Origin: Bacteroidota bacterium
Lineage (GTDB): Bacteria; Bacteroidota; Bacteroidia; Bacteroidales; UBA10428
Length of the DNA: 10,857 bases
Direction: 5' to 3'
Assembly: GCA_029268165.1 (NCBI GenBank)
Contig: JAJUGM010000070.1
Coordinates: 1-10,857 of the forward strand
Shown: in pieces, positions 1-8,641 of the stretch
How positions within the stretch are numbered: the stretch's first letter is position 1
How the letters are laid out: every line of letters begins with the position of its first letter
Notes under the pieces: generated by a model
Database searches by the model: none
Seen by the model: only the letters and a program-made list of their open reading frames with translations
What the model was told of the DNA's origin: nothing
Made by a program: the position numbers and the translations under genes

Positions 1-1
1 C

Positions 2-3000
2 ATTTTAAATTTAAATGCTCTGGCCATTAACAGCGGTACATGCAGGCTTGGCAACAACATTTCATTACCTGCCTTGTCAAGCCAGTTTTACCTGATTGAC
101 CAGGATGCTGCCTTATGGATTGATGCCGCACAGGTGAGATACTATACGAGTGATCTTAATCGCGGCATGTATATATATGGAATACTTAAACTTACCAATA
201 ATGCCCTGCTTAATATGGACGATGCATCAGCATCGATGAGAAGAGGTATTGTAACCCGTGAAGCAAGTACGGTTTCTATTGATAACAGTACATTGCAGGT
301 ACCCTTAATTCGAACATCAAGTTTGAGCGGGACTCACAGAGGCGCATTTTATGTTAGCGGAAACAGTATAATTACATTGTCGGGCAATACTTCCCATGGT
401 TATCATGCCACATTATCCATGGGATATCCTGATAATGTAGTAAATATATCCGGAGGCACCATCAATATAAACAATCCGACCTCTGATACAGCTGATATGT
501 CTCCCGGCAGCAGTGGTACCTATTTCAGTGTCCTCTTTGGTTCAGATTCAAAAAATATTAATATTACAGGAGGTACCTTCAATATAAATATTCCAAACGG
601 GAATAATGCTTACATTAATTCCACTGTACCGTTTTATAATCTGAACATTACCGGAGTTAATGCTGCCCGCGACCTGCGTGTTGTTCAGTACACCAATCCC
701 GGCACAGCATCAGCACCGCCTACATTAACACCTCAGCCTCTGGTGGTACTCAATACTCTTAATATAAACACCAATGCTGTATTAAATATGACAGCGCCCA
801 ATCCTGATGTAAACCTGTTTGCAAGCGGTGATTTTACTATAGATTCGGCAGCTGTATACATGCCTGGAACCAACACCACCATTTTTAACGGAACCACTCC
901 TCAGACATTTGACATTCAGGGAACTATCACCGGCAGCCTTAATAATCTGACCATTTCAAATGCTTCTACCCTGACCTTAAACAACACCAATGCTTCAGTG
1001 CCCGTTATTGTTAATGCTGCATTACAGATCGATAACGGCTGTACATTGAATGATAATGGCAGAATTATTGAAGTGAGGGGTAATATCATTAACTCGGGCA
1101 CACATTTTAAGCCTGTTAGCGGTGCGGGAAGTATTCAGCTTACCGGCACTGCTGCCCAAACAATCAGCGGGGACGGGACAGGTAAATTCAATAATCTCAC
1201 ACTCAATAAAACAGGTGGTTCAGTAAGCATGCAGGCAGATATTACCATTACCGGCGACCTGAGGCTTGCAAATACTGCTGCACGCCTTAATATTGGAAGG
1301 TATAACCTGTTATTTACTGAAACAGGTGACGTTTTTGACGGCCTTACCGGAAACGGGAAAAATTTTGACCGCAACCGGATGATTCAGACCTCGGGATTGG
1401 TTTCCGATGCAGGAGTAAGTAAGCAATATAATAGTACAACTGCATTTTTATTTCCTGTTGGCTTTTATAATGCTTCCAATACTACCTACTATTACATGCC
1501 AGCTTCTATAAGATATGGCATAGCTCCTGCTACTTATGGCACAGTTACCACAAGGCCTGTGAACATAAGGCATCCGCTGTTGCAAAATACCAATGCACTT
1601 TCATGCTACTGGAAAACGACAAGCACAGGTTTCACGGGCGTTGCTGCAGGATCTGTAGTCCATAATTATACTTATGACCCCTTATCCAATGATTTTGTAA
1701 ACGGCACCGAAAGCCTTTATGTACCGGCAGCATACAGAAACGGCGACACAGCGCAATGGGTAGTGATTAATAATCCTCTTCTTGTAAATGACGGAACCAA
1801 TACCATTACCTATGACACGGCCTATAAAGCTGACGGAGAATACACTGCGGGTGAGCCTTCGGCATTTAATGCCGTACCTGTAAGATATAGCACCGGTGTT
1901 AACGGCGACTGGGACAACACAGCTACATGGTCATCTGAACGAGTAGGAGGGCCAGGCGGTGCAAGCATACCCGATGCCAGTACAGTGGTTGTTATTGGTG
2001 ATGAAACGCATAATCATACAGTTACAATAAACCAGAACGGAAGAGTATGCGGCACATTAATAATAGCAGATAGCTCTACGCTAGACCTGCAGAATTATAC
2101 CGGCCACAATTTTGAATCTATACCCAACAGGGGAATTAAAGGTACCGGAACCATCAGAATAGCCAGCAATAACTACTTCCCTCAGGGTGACTTTGGCGAT
2201 TTTCTGGGCGAGAATGGCGGAACAGTGGAGTATTATGCTAACTCAAATGATATTAACATCCCAACTACCTCAGACGTCACAGGTATGACTCTCGACCATT
2301 ACTGCAATCTTAAACTCACACCGGGTAACGGCAGAACCATAACATTGCCTAACAGCAACCTGCTAATTTATAAAAACCTGACCAAGGAAGGAGCAGGCCA
2401 GGTTAATACAAACAACGCTGCAGTCCATCAGATTACGGTTAATGGAGACTTTAACATTAATGCAGGTATCTTTGAAGTGCGTAATAATAACATTCAGAAT
2501 ATCAGTGTGTATGGCAATTTTAATGTTAGTAGTACCTTCAGACCGCAAAATGGGGGTACGGTTGTAAATCACACCCTTGAATTATTCGGAGACTTGACCG
2601 GAAACGGAACATTCGATGCCAACTATGGCGGCCGGATACTTGTTTATTTTAAAGGAGAAAAAGAAGCCAGCATCAGAGGAGCTGATAAAGAATTCTATTC
2701 TCTTACCGTCAGCAAAGGCAATTCCCAGACGCCGGTATTAAACGTAAGAGCTAATATTTCTTCGGCATTAGACCCGGCTGTAACCCTGGTTACCGGAACA
2801 TTACGCTTCAAACAGGGCACACTGATCTTATCGTCTGCACAAAATTTCACCATTCCGGTATCCTCATGTTTAAGTATTGACAGTGTGGCAAGTATAACAT
2901 TAATGAATGAGGCTAACAATAATACATTATTCCTTATCGGAAAACTTGAAATGCTGGGAGGTACATTAAATGTAGGAAATATTGGTAATAATAACCGTAA

Positions 3001-6000
3001 TAGCATAGAATATTCTTCAGAAGGCAACCCTGAAATGGTAATCAACGGAGGAACGCTCAATATTAACGGCCAGATCAAACGCAGCTCCTTTACTACTTTC
3101 GGACACCTCAACTACAGGCAGGCCGGAGGAACTGTAAATATTTACGGTAAAAACCAGGACAATACGCGTGGTAAATTCGAAATATGCAATGACAGTAGTT
3201 ATTTTGAATTTACAGGAGGTGCTGTCAATATCGTACGTGGCGGAGGAGTTGATTTTGGCGATGTTTATCTGAGACCTGCGGATTATAATGTTACCGGCGG
3301 AGGTACACTGGCATTTGCACCAGCAAATATTGGCACTAATCAGACTTTTAATATTGATGCTTCTTGCCCGTTGGGAAATGTAACAGTTGATGGCCGCGAC
3401 AATAATGACAGAGCAACAGTAAATCTGATGGTAAATCCGTTGACCGTTCTGGGCAACTTTACCATAAATGACAATTTCAGTACATTTAACAGTAATAACC
3501 TCAATGTAAGTATTGCGGGTAATTTCACCAATAATGGCACTTATAATGCAGGCACAAACACAACAACATTTTTCGGAAGCAATGAACAGAATGCTGCCCT
3601 TGGTGTTGCAACTACCTTCAGAAAAGTTACGGTGGATAAAACATCAGGCACAGCATTAACATTTTCAGGCAGCAATCCAACTATAACTGACTCACTTACC
3701 ATAAACAGCGGAAGCCTTGTTAATGCTGGGACTCTAAATATTATTGCACAGGGAAACATTATTAATAATGATACCCATGCATCAACAGGCACGGGCAGCC
3801 TTTTATTGCAGGGCACAAAGAACCAGATTATCGCGGGCACCGGCAACAGCCAGTTTGGCAATATTACTATCAATAACGGGGCTGATAATGGAGCTACATT
3901 AACGGCAAGTACGACAATTAACGGCATACTGACATTAACCACAGGTTATCTTTATACCAATGAGTATCTTCTGACCTTAAGCTCAACAGCATCAATTGGT
4001 GGCACTCCGGGTAATCCGGCCAATAAAAACTGGATAAGGACGAATGGCGTATTAAGCGATGCCGGTATAAGAAAAATATTTCCTGCCGTATCGCCGTCAT
4101 CATTCACCTTCCCGATAGGAGTGGATGGCAAATATACCCCTGTAACCTATAATGTAACATTTAATGCATCTTCGCCGGGCTCTATTACGGTTAAGCCGGT
4201 AAATATAAAAATCCCGTCGTTAACCAATGTGCTTAATGATGAACTGCAATATTACTGGCATGTAGCAAGTACGCCTTTTGGCGGCCTGAGTTCGGTTACA
4301 CATATTTATAATTATCTTGAGACTGACGTGACAGGCAACGAATCCAATTATTCCGGAGCCAGATTTTATAACAATAGCTGGACTAATCTTGGTGCTGCTG
4401 TTATAAATACGGGGTTAAACACCATAACCATTACAGACAATTATATTGACGGGGAATATACCTGTGGTGAGCCAGGCAATTTTCTTGATAAACCCATTTA
4501 TTACAGTTATGACCTTGCTCCCAACATTACAACAACTGGGGCTGACTGGAATACAGCCGGCACCTGGGCGCTCAACGGACATAACGGTATGCCTGCCACA
4601 GTACCGCCTGATGGAAATCCGATAATAATAAAAAGCGGTCATCGCATAAGCATTGCAAATGACGACAGAACAGCCTATTCGGTACAGAATAACGGCATTC
4701 TCGATGTAAAAAGTACCATCGGGCACAGCCTTGGGCATGTTTCAGGTAACGGCAGAATAATTGTAAATAATACACCAATGGGTCAATTTGTATTTCCAGG
4801 CGGTGATTTTACCGATTTTATGAATACAACCGGAAGTACTGTTGAATATAATGGTTCGGTTGGCTCATACCTGTCAGTAATCTCATCAACATATTACATT
4901 TACCAGAATCTTGAATTTACAGGCCCCATAAGCAAAAGCCTTTCCAATGTCAACCTGCTTATTAAAGGCAACCTTTTAATAACAGGAAGTCAGGTAAATA
5001 ATACCCTTTATAATAAAAACATAACTTTACTGGGTAACTGGACTGATAATGTCAGCAATGGTTTTGTCCCTGGTACCGGCATGGTATCTTTTATGGGAAC
5101 AGCACTTCAAACAATAAATACACCCAATCCCGAACATTTCTATCATTTTAAAATTAATAATCCTGCAGGTGTAGCATTAAACGGAACGGCTGAAGTTTCA
5201 GGCCGTTTATATTTAACCAGTGGAAGAATAAACACCACTGATATCAATTTACTTACTATTACCAATACCTCTTCCCTTGCTGTTAGCGGTGGCAGTGATG
5301 CCTCATTTGTTGACGGTCCATTGGCTAAGGTTATACTCAGCGGACAATCATTCAATTTCCCAGTAGGAAATTATAACACATCCGCTGTGAAGCAAGCAAG
5401 GTATGGTAATATTCTGCTATCGAACGTCAGTGCTACCAATACATGGACAGCCCGATATGTAAATGCTTCTCCAAATCCCACATATAATACTTCCAGCCTG
5501 CAATCTCCATTGAATCTGGTAAGTACAAATGAATACTGGATGGTTACAAGGCCTTCAGGAAATACTGCAAATATACGGCTACGCTGGGACGAACACAGCG
5601 GAATAGTTTCAGTTAATTCCACACGTGTGGCACAATGGGCTACACCGGCCAACCGCTGGGAAGAAAAGGGCAATCAGGTTTCTGGTACAATGACTTCAGG
5701 AACAGTAGCAACCACAACGCCCGTTGCATCAGACAGCTATGTGTTTACATTGGGAAGCAGCGGTGTTACGGCACGTATTACCAACGTTAGTCCGACATCT
5801 ATATGTAATAACGGAGAAATAATTACTGTTACAGTTGTATTAACCGGAAGTCCGTCATGGACTTTAAGCTATCAGGCTGGTAGCAATTCTTATACCCAAA
5901 CAGGTATTGGTTCGTCAACATATTATATTCAGCTTTCAGGATCTGATTTTGGCGGCGCCGGCACATATAATATCCGGTTAACTGCGGTTTCAGATGCATA

Positions 6001-8623
6001 TGGGTCAGGAAGTGTTGATGAAACACTTTATCCCGTGACCATAAAAGATACCTACATCCCTGATATTCAGGGTATCTTCACCGTGGGCGCAGGTGAGGTA
6101 CGAAACTATTATACAACAAGCCATTCCGGCAGTTCATACTCATGGAGCTGGATTGGCAGTAGCGGAGGGACAATCGCTTCACCTGCAGAAGCATCAACCG
6201 ATATTACAATTACTACTCCCGGTTCATTCCCTGCTGTATATCAACTGCAGCTAACAGAAACATCATCAAATGGGTGCATTGCTACAGATATTCAGTCAAT
6301 TACAGTTGTAAACACTCCTGCACCTTACATCACTCCACGTACAGCAAATCAATGTTTAAATAATGTAGTTAATTATTCAACACCACTGATTGCAGGTCAT
6401 TCATATGTATGGACAGTTGTCGGTGGCACACCGGCTTCCGGTACAGGAAATTCAATAACTGTAACATGGAATACTGTTGGTCCGGGTTCAGTTTCTGTAA
6501 CTGAAACGGTTGGCACATACAGTGGTACAGATATTGTAAATGTTGTTGTCGATCCTCCGCCCAATACGGGCCTCTCGGTTACAGCAACATCTCCTGTTTG
6601 TTACAGTTCACCGGCATTGGTAACAGTCGGCAGTTCACAAACGGGTTTCAACTATCAGTTGCGCGTTGGCTCAGTAAATTCAGGAAGCCCGGTTGTCGGT
6701 AACAGCGGAAACATCAACCTGACATCAGAACCCATTACTGAAAATACTACTTTTAATGTGCTTGCATATAATAATGGCTGCAGTGAGCAACTTACACAAA
6801 CAGCTACGGTGAATATATTACCCGAATTTATTATCGGGGAAATAAGCGGCGAAACCAATGCCAACTACTGTTATGAATACGATCCGGCTCAAATGACAAT
6901 CAGCCCTGCAGGAGGAACGGGTTCATGGACATATCAGTGGCAATCAAGCCCCGATGGTATTGTATGGTCAGATATAAGTGGTGCAACGAATGCTTCATAT
7001 AATCCTGATACATTATCAGCTACAACTTACTTCCGGGTATTGGTTGACCCAACCGGAACGCCTGACTGCGGAGGGCCTATGCCGAGCGATACTATTTTTA
7101 TCGGAATAAATCTGAATTGTGAGTTAATTGCCGGATTCACTGCTGATAAATTAAACAGTTGTATTAATGATGCTGTGGTATTTACAGATTCTTCACAAGG
7201 TGTAACGCCAGCTACAGTTTACAACTGGGACTTTGGGGAAGGGGCTACTCCGGCTAATGCTAATACCAAAGGCCCACAAAGTGTAATATATACCACGGCC
7301 GGAGAAAAAACGATCAGATTAATCATCGTCTCAGGAACCGAAACAGATACATTGACAAAAGAAGGATATATCACAGTACACGGATTACCTGATGTGTTGC
7401 TCACAGATGTTGTATTCTGCGGTGAGGGTGACATGATTTTTAATGCAACACCTGAAAATGCCAATACCGTTGAATTTTCAACTGACGGAGGCAGCACAGT
7501 ATATTATACCGATAACGTTTCTCCCTATCAATGTTCAATACCTGTAAATGTCGGCGACACATTGAATATCTGGGCAAGGCCGGTCAATACCATTGCGGGA
7601 TGTACCGGTACATGGGATAAAACAGCAAGGGGTATAGCATATCCGATACCTGAAACCCCGCAAATTATGGCTGAAGATAATAGTTATTCTGCATCAGGGT
7701 ATATTGATTTTGTATGCTCAGGAGAAACAAATGCCCGGTATTATGTTAATCCTATCGGCGGATCAACCTATAACTGGAGTATTCCGGTTTTAGGATTTAA
7801 CCAGGAAAATACCGAACAAATTAATGTTGACTGGCTGGTTGAAGGTGGCTCTTATTCAATAAGTGTGCAGGCTATTTCAGCTGTAGGATGTGGCGGAGCT
7901 ATACGCGATACGCTTGTTTTAGTATCACAGCCTTATCCTGATTTGGGAGGTGATGTTGCTGTTTGTCAGGGTGAAAATGTGACAGTAAGTCCAGCAGGAA
8001 TCTATAATAATTATTTATGGCATGACGGCAGTACAGGCAGTTCATACACAACCAATACAGCAGGTTTAGTTCATGTTACTGTAACTGACCAGGACGGCTG
8101 TACAGGAAGTGATACCATAATGCTTACATTTTATAATTTGCCGGTTGTAAAATTAGGCCATGATACTATATTATGTGATGAATTCATGCTTGATGCAGGA
8201 GAATTCGCCAGCTATCAATGGTCAACCGGTGAAACCACACAATCTATAAGGATATTTCCGGGCAGACAGGTTATACATGTGAGAGTAACTGATGAACATG
8301 GATGTCAGGGACGCGATACAATATTTATAGATGAATGTAACCCGTTGCTGATTAAAGACAATATTCCTAATGCATTCACCCCTAACGGCGATAATGTTCA
8401 TGATAAATGGGAAATTAAGAATATAGGCCTTTTCCCTGAAGCGAGCGTTAAGATATATGATCGTTGGGGGCGCCTGGTGTTTAGTGTGGAGCAGGGGTAT
8501 GAAAACAACTGGGATGGCACATCATCAAAAGGAAAACCATTACCCATGGATACCTATTATTATATTATCGACCTGAAGCAAGGCACTGAGCCTATCACCG
8601 GCAATGTAACCATTATCAGGTAA
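2..8623 (+). CDS. Giant T9SS-secreted, repeat-rich surface protein (probable adhesin), 5' end outside window
   Basis: The frame is open from the left edge (first codon at 2) to TAA at 8621-8623, giving 2873 visible residues, about 0.3 MDa. A TTG at 74 is not a credible start, because 24 in-frame codons precede it without a stop. The sequence is Asn/Thr/Ser/Gly-rich and made of short beta-strand repeats. In order: GGT-x-N-I-N solenoid turns (446-589), five GTxxQTI units (about 824-5160), a large module (1394-2380, 4046-4975, divergent at about 5203-5760), about ten Ig/PKD-like domains (5771-8335) and a type-B T9SS C-terminal domain (8360-8620) with NAFTPNGDN and KIYDRWGR. Known of the family: such C-terminal domains direct cargo across the outer membrane by T9SS. 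Inferred: it is surface-displayed and works in adhesion or gliding, like SprB. No enzyme motif was recognised. The gene lies 18 bases before a PorP/SprF gene. The T9SS assignment is firm; the adhesin role is inferred from architecture. Confidence 0.93.
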   Translation: MLNLNALAINSGTCRLGNNISLPALSSQFYLIDQDAALWIDAAQVRYYTSDLNRGMYIYGILKLTNNALLNMDDASASMRRGIVTREASTVSIDNSTLQVPLIRTSSLSGTHRGAFYVSGNSIITLSGNTSHGYHATLSMGYPDNVVNISGGTININNPTSDTADMSPGSSGTYFSVLFGSDSKNINITGGTFNINIPNGNNAYINSTVPFYNLNITGVNAARDLRVVQYTNPGTASAPPTLTPQPLVVLNTLNINTNAVLNMTAPNPDVNLFASGDFTIDSAAVYMPGTNTTIFNGTTPQTFDIQGTITGSLNNLTISNASTLTLNNTNASVPVIVNAALQIDNGCTLNDNGRIIEVRGNIINSGTHFKPVSGAGSIQLTGTAAQTISGDGTGKFNNLTLNKTGGSVSMQADITITGDLRLANTAARLNIGRYNLLFTETGDVFDGLTGNGKNFDRNRMIQTSGLVSDAGVSKQYNSTTAFLFPVGFYNASNTTYYYMPASIRYGIAPATYGTVTTRPVNIRHPLLQNTNALSCYWKTTSTGFTGVAAGSVVHNYTYDPLSNDFVNGTESLYVPAAYRNGDTAQWVVINNPLLVNDGTNTITYDTAYKADGEYTAGEPSAFNAVPVRYSTGVNGDWDNTATWSSERVGGPGGASIPDASTVVVIGDETHNHTVTINQNGRVCGTLIIADSSTLDLQNYTGHNFESIPNRGIKGTGTIRIASNNYFPQGDFGDFLGENGGTVEYYANSNDINIPTTSDVTGMTLDHYCNLKLTPGNGRTITLPNSNLLIYKNLTKEGAGQVNTNNAAVHQITVNGDFNINAGIFEVRNNNIQNISVYGNFNVSSTFRPQNGGTVVNHTLELFGDLTGNGTFDANYGGRILVYFKGEKEASIRGADKEFYSLTVSKGNSQTPVLNVRANISSALDPAVTLVTGTLRFKQGTLILSSAQNFTIPVSSCLSIDSVASITLMNEANNNTLFLIGKLEMLGGTLNVGNIGNNNRNSIEYSSEGNPEMVINGGTLNINGQIKRSSFTTFGHLNYRQAGGTVNIYGKNQDNTRGKFEICNDSSYFEFTGGAVNIVRGGGVDFGDVYLRPADYNVTGGGTLAFAPANIGTNQTFNIDASCPLGNVTVDGRDNNDRATVNLMVNPLTVLGNFTINDNFSTFNSNNLNVSIAGNFTNNGTYNAGTNTTTFFGSNEQNAALGVATTFRKVTVDKTSGTALTFSGSNPTITDSLTINSGSLVNAGTLNIIAQGNIINNDTHASTGTGSLLLQGTKNQIIAGTGNSQFGNITINNGADNGATLTASTTINGILTLTTGYLYTNEYLLTLSSTASIGGTPGNPANKNWIRTNGVLSDAGIRKIFPAVSPSSFTFPIGVDGKYTPVTYNVTFNASSPGSITVKPVNIKIPSLTNVLNDELQYYWHVASTPFGGLSSVTHIYNYLETDVTGNESNYSGARFYNNSWTNLGAAVINTGLNTITITDNYIDGEYTCGEPGNFLDKPIYYSYDLAPNITTTGADWNTAGTWALNGHNGMPATVPPDGNPIIIKSGHRISIANDDRTAYSVQNNGILDVKSTIGHSLGHVSGNGRIIVNNTPMGQFVFPGGDFTDFMNTTGSTVEYNGSVGSYLSVISSTYYIYQNLEFTGPISKSLSNVNLLIKGNLLITGSQVNNTLYNKNITLLGNWTDNVSNGFVPGTGMVSFMGTALQTINTPNPEHFYHFKINNPAGVALNGTAEVSGRLYLTSGRINTTDINLLTITNTSSLAVSGGSDASFVDGPLAKVILSGQSFNFPVGNYNTSAVKQARYGNILLSNVSATNTWTARYVNASPNPTYNTSSLQSPLNLVSTNEYWMVTRPSGNTANIRLRWDEHSGIVSVNSTRVAQWATPANRWEEKGNQVSGTMTSGTVATTTPVASDSYVFTLGSSGVTARITNVSPTSICNNGEIITVTVVLTGSPSWTLSYQAGSNSYTQTGIGSSTYYIQLSGSDFGGAGTYNIRLTAVSDAYGSGSVDETLYPVTIKDTYIPDIQGIFTVGAGEVRNYYTTSHSGSSYSWSWIGSSGGTIASPAEASTDITITTPGSFPAVYQLQLTETSSNGCIATDIQSITVVNTPAPYITPRTANQCLNNVVNYSTPLIAGHSYVWTVVGGTPASGTGNSITVTWNTVGPGSVSVTETVGTYSGTDIVNVVVDPPPNTGLSVTATSPVCYSSPALVTVGSSQTGFNYQLRVGSVNSGSPVVGNSGNINLTSEPITENTTFNVLAYNNGCSEQLTQTATVNILPEFIIGEISGETNANYCYEYDPAQMTISPAGGTGSWTYQWQSSPDGIVWSDISGATNASYNPDTLSATTYFRVLVDPTGTPDCGGPMPSDTIFIGINLNCELIAGFTADKLNSCINDAVVFTDSSQGVTPATVYNWDFGEGATPANANTKGPQSVIYTTAGEKTIRLIIVSGTETDTLTKEGYITVHGLPDVLLTDVVFCGEGDMIFNATPENANTVEFSTDGGSTVYYTDNVSPYQCSIPVNVGDTLNIWARPVNTIAGCTGTWDKTARGIAYPIPETPQIMAEDNSYSASGYIDFVCSGETNARYYVNPIGGSTYNWSIPVLGFNQENTEQINVDWLVEGGSYSISVQAISAVGCGGAIRDTLVLVSQPYPDLGGDVAVCQGENVTVSPAGIYNNYLWHDGSTGSSYTTNTAGLVHVTVTDQDGCTGSDTIMLTFYNLPVVKLGHDTILCDEFMLDAGEFASYQWSTGETTQSIRIFPGRQVIHVRVTDEHGCQGRDTIFIDECNPLLIKDNIPNAFTPNGDNVHDKWEIKNIGLFPEASVKIYDRWGRLVFSVEQGYENNWDGTSSKGKPLPMDTYYYIIDLKQGTEPITGNVTIIR
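446..589 (+). repeat. GGT-x-N-I-N beta-solenoid turns, N-terminal block
   Basis: Two related turns are visible in the translation: ISGGTININ (446-472) and ITGGTFNIN (563-589), 39 codons apart. The Gly-Gly-Thr turn followed by alternating Asn and hydrophobic residues is what a right-handed beta-helix strand looks like. The same motif reappears as a denser block at 2954-3313, so the two blocks are probably homologous internal repeats. The structure is inferred from the pattern alone. Confidence 0.6.
1394..2380 (+). repeat. Large module, copy 1 (about 329 codons)
   Basis: The translation begins GLVSDAGVSK and continues through FPVG (1451), a RPVNI strand, a CYWK segment, DGEYTAGEP (1832-1858), GDWDNTATW and a FPQGDFGDF segment to NLLIYKNL at 2380. 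Each landmark has a counterpart in the same order at 4046-4975. The W-x-x-x-x-T-W segment followed by VVVIGDE and HTVTIN resembles the strand-rich start of solenoid units often seen in Bacteroidota secreted proteins. No known function is attached to this module. Confidence 0.75.
2954..3313 (+). repeat. GGT-x-N-I-N beta-solenoid turns, second block
   Basis: Five turns are visible: LGGTLNV (2954), INGGTLNIN (3041), AGGTVNIY (3122), TGGAVNIV (3212) and TGGGTLAF (3293). The GG positions (2957, 3047, 3125, 3215, 3299) are 30, 26, 30 and 28 codons apart. This near-constant spacing fits one coil of a beta-solenoid per repeat. The block sits in the stretch that separates the first and second copies of the large module. 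Confidence 0.65.
4046..4975 (+). repeat. Large module, copy 2 (about 310 codons)
   Basis: This is the counterpart of 1394-2380. It begins GVLSDAGIRK and continues with FPIG (4109), KPVNI, YYWH, DGEYTCGEP (4448-4474), ADWNTAGTW, a FPGGDFTDF segment and NLLIKGNL at about 4975. The FPVG/FPIG landmarks of copies 1 and 2 are 2658 bases apart. Similarity is clear in protein but not in long DNA identity, so the duplication is old. Confidence 0.75.
5203..5760 (+). repeat. Divergent third module copy leading into the Ig-like array
   Basis: It opens with GRLYLTSGRINTTDINLLTI, matching GILTLTTGYLYTNEYLLTL before copy 2, and has FNFPVGNYN with FPVG at 5357, 1248 bases after FPIG of copy 2. It lacks the SDAG, DGEYT-x-GEP and GDW...TW parts. 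Instead it ends with EYWMVTRPSG, LRWDEHSG, an RVAQW strand and VFTLGSSG, a closing segment often seen in Bacteroidota repeat proteins. It is probably a terminal half-module or a related but different domain. Confidence 0.55.
5771..8335 (+). repeat. Array of about ten Ig-like / PKD-like domains
   Basis: About ten units of 70-95 residues follow each other, with approximate starts at 5771, 6041, 6314, 6557, 6827, 7109, 7385, 7655, 7931 and 8138. The sixth is the clearest PKD domain, with NWDFGEG at 7223-7243 in place of the usual WDFGDG. The last two are a closely related pair: each begins L-G-G/H-D and has an early Cys, a YLWHDG or YQWSTG strand, then VTDQDGC or VTDEHGC. The paired Cys residues could form a disulphide outside the cell. 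Such arrays usually act as spacer stalks in secreted Bacteroidota proteins. Boundaries are approximate. Confidence 0.75.
8360..8620 (+). other. Type-B T9SS C-terminal sorting domain (gliding motility-associated, CHU_C-like)
   Basis: The last 87 codons carry the family hallmarks: NIPNAFTPNGDN at 8360-8395, a W-x-I-K-N-I segment, KIYDRWGR at 8450-8473, NWDGTSSKGKPLP, DTYYYIIDL and a final GNVTIIR. In F. johnsoniae this domain class is recognised by T9SS and depends on a SprF-type partner, whereas type-A domains are cleaved by PorU. A PorP/SprF gene follows directly, which supports the type-B assignment. Confidence 0.92.
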
Positions 8624-8641
8624 TTTTTAATAAAATGATTC

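Larger units (their letters stand above)
824..5160 (+). repeat. Five dispersed GTxxQTI-type protein repeats
   Basis: A unit of about 45 residues recurs with the pattern G-N/D-F..., then G-T-G...F/L-x-G-T-x-x-Q-T-I, then F-x-N-L-T-I. The conserved cores are NGTTPQTF (Gln codon at 902), TGTAAQTI (1157), FGSNEQNA (3587), QGTKNQII (3824) and MGTALQTI (5108). Units 1-2 and 3-4 form pairs, about 255 and 237 bases apart, each pair just upstream of a large-module copy. Unit 5 is single and precedes the divergent third module. Similar beta-strand repeats are common in large secreted Bacteroidota proteins. The span given encloses all five units and the sequence between them. Confidence 0.7.

Noticed and set aside
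74..76. TTG at 74 as the start of the giant protein.
   Set aside because: The frame is open for 24 codons to the window edge with the same repeat-like composition, no signal peptide follows the TTG, and no start context is visible.
2695..3111. Antisense open frame of 138 codons, and similar antisense frames at 3541-3942, 4415-4738, 5371-5673 and 7219-7497.
   Set aside because: They lie wholly inside the giant gene, have no recognisable protein motifs, and follow from its low-complexity Asn/Thr/Ser codon pattern.
446..5760. Repeats as a CRISPR array or a mobile-element insertion.
   Set aside because: The repeats are protein-level only, stay in one reading frame, have variable spacing and show no long identical DNA or target-site duplications.
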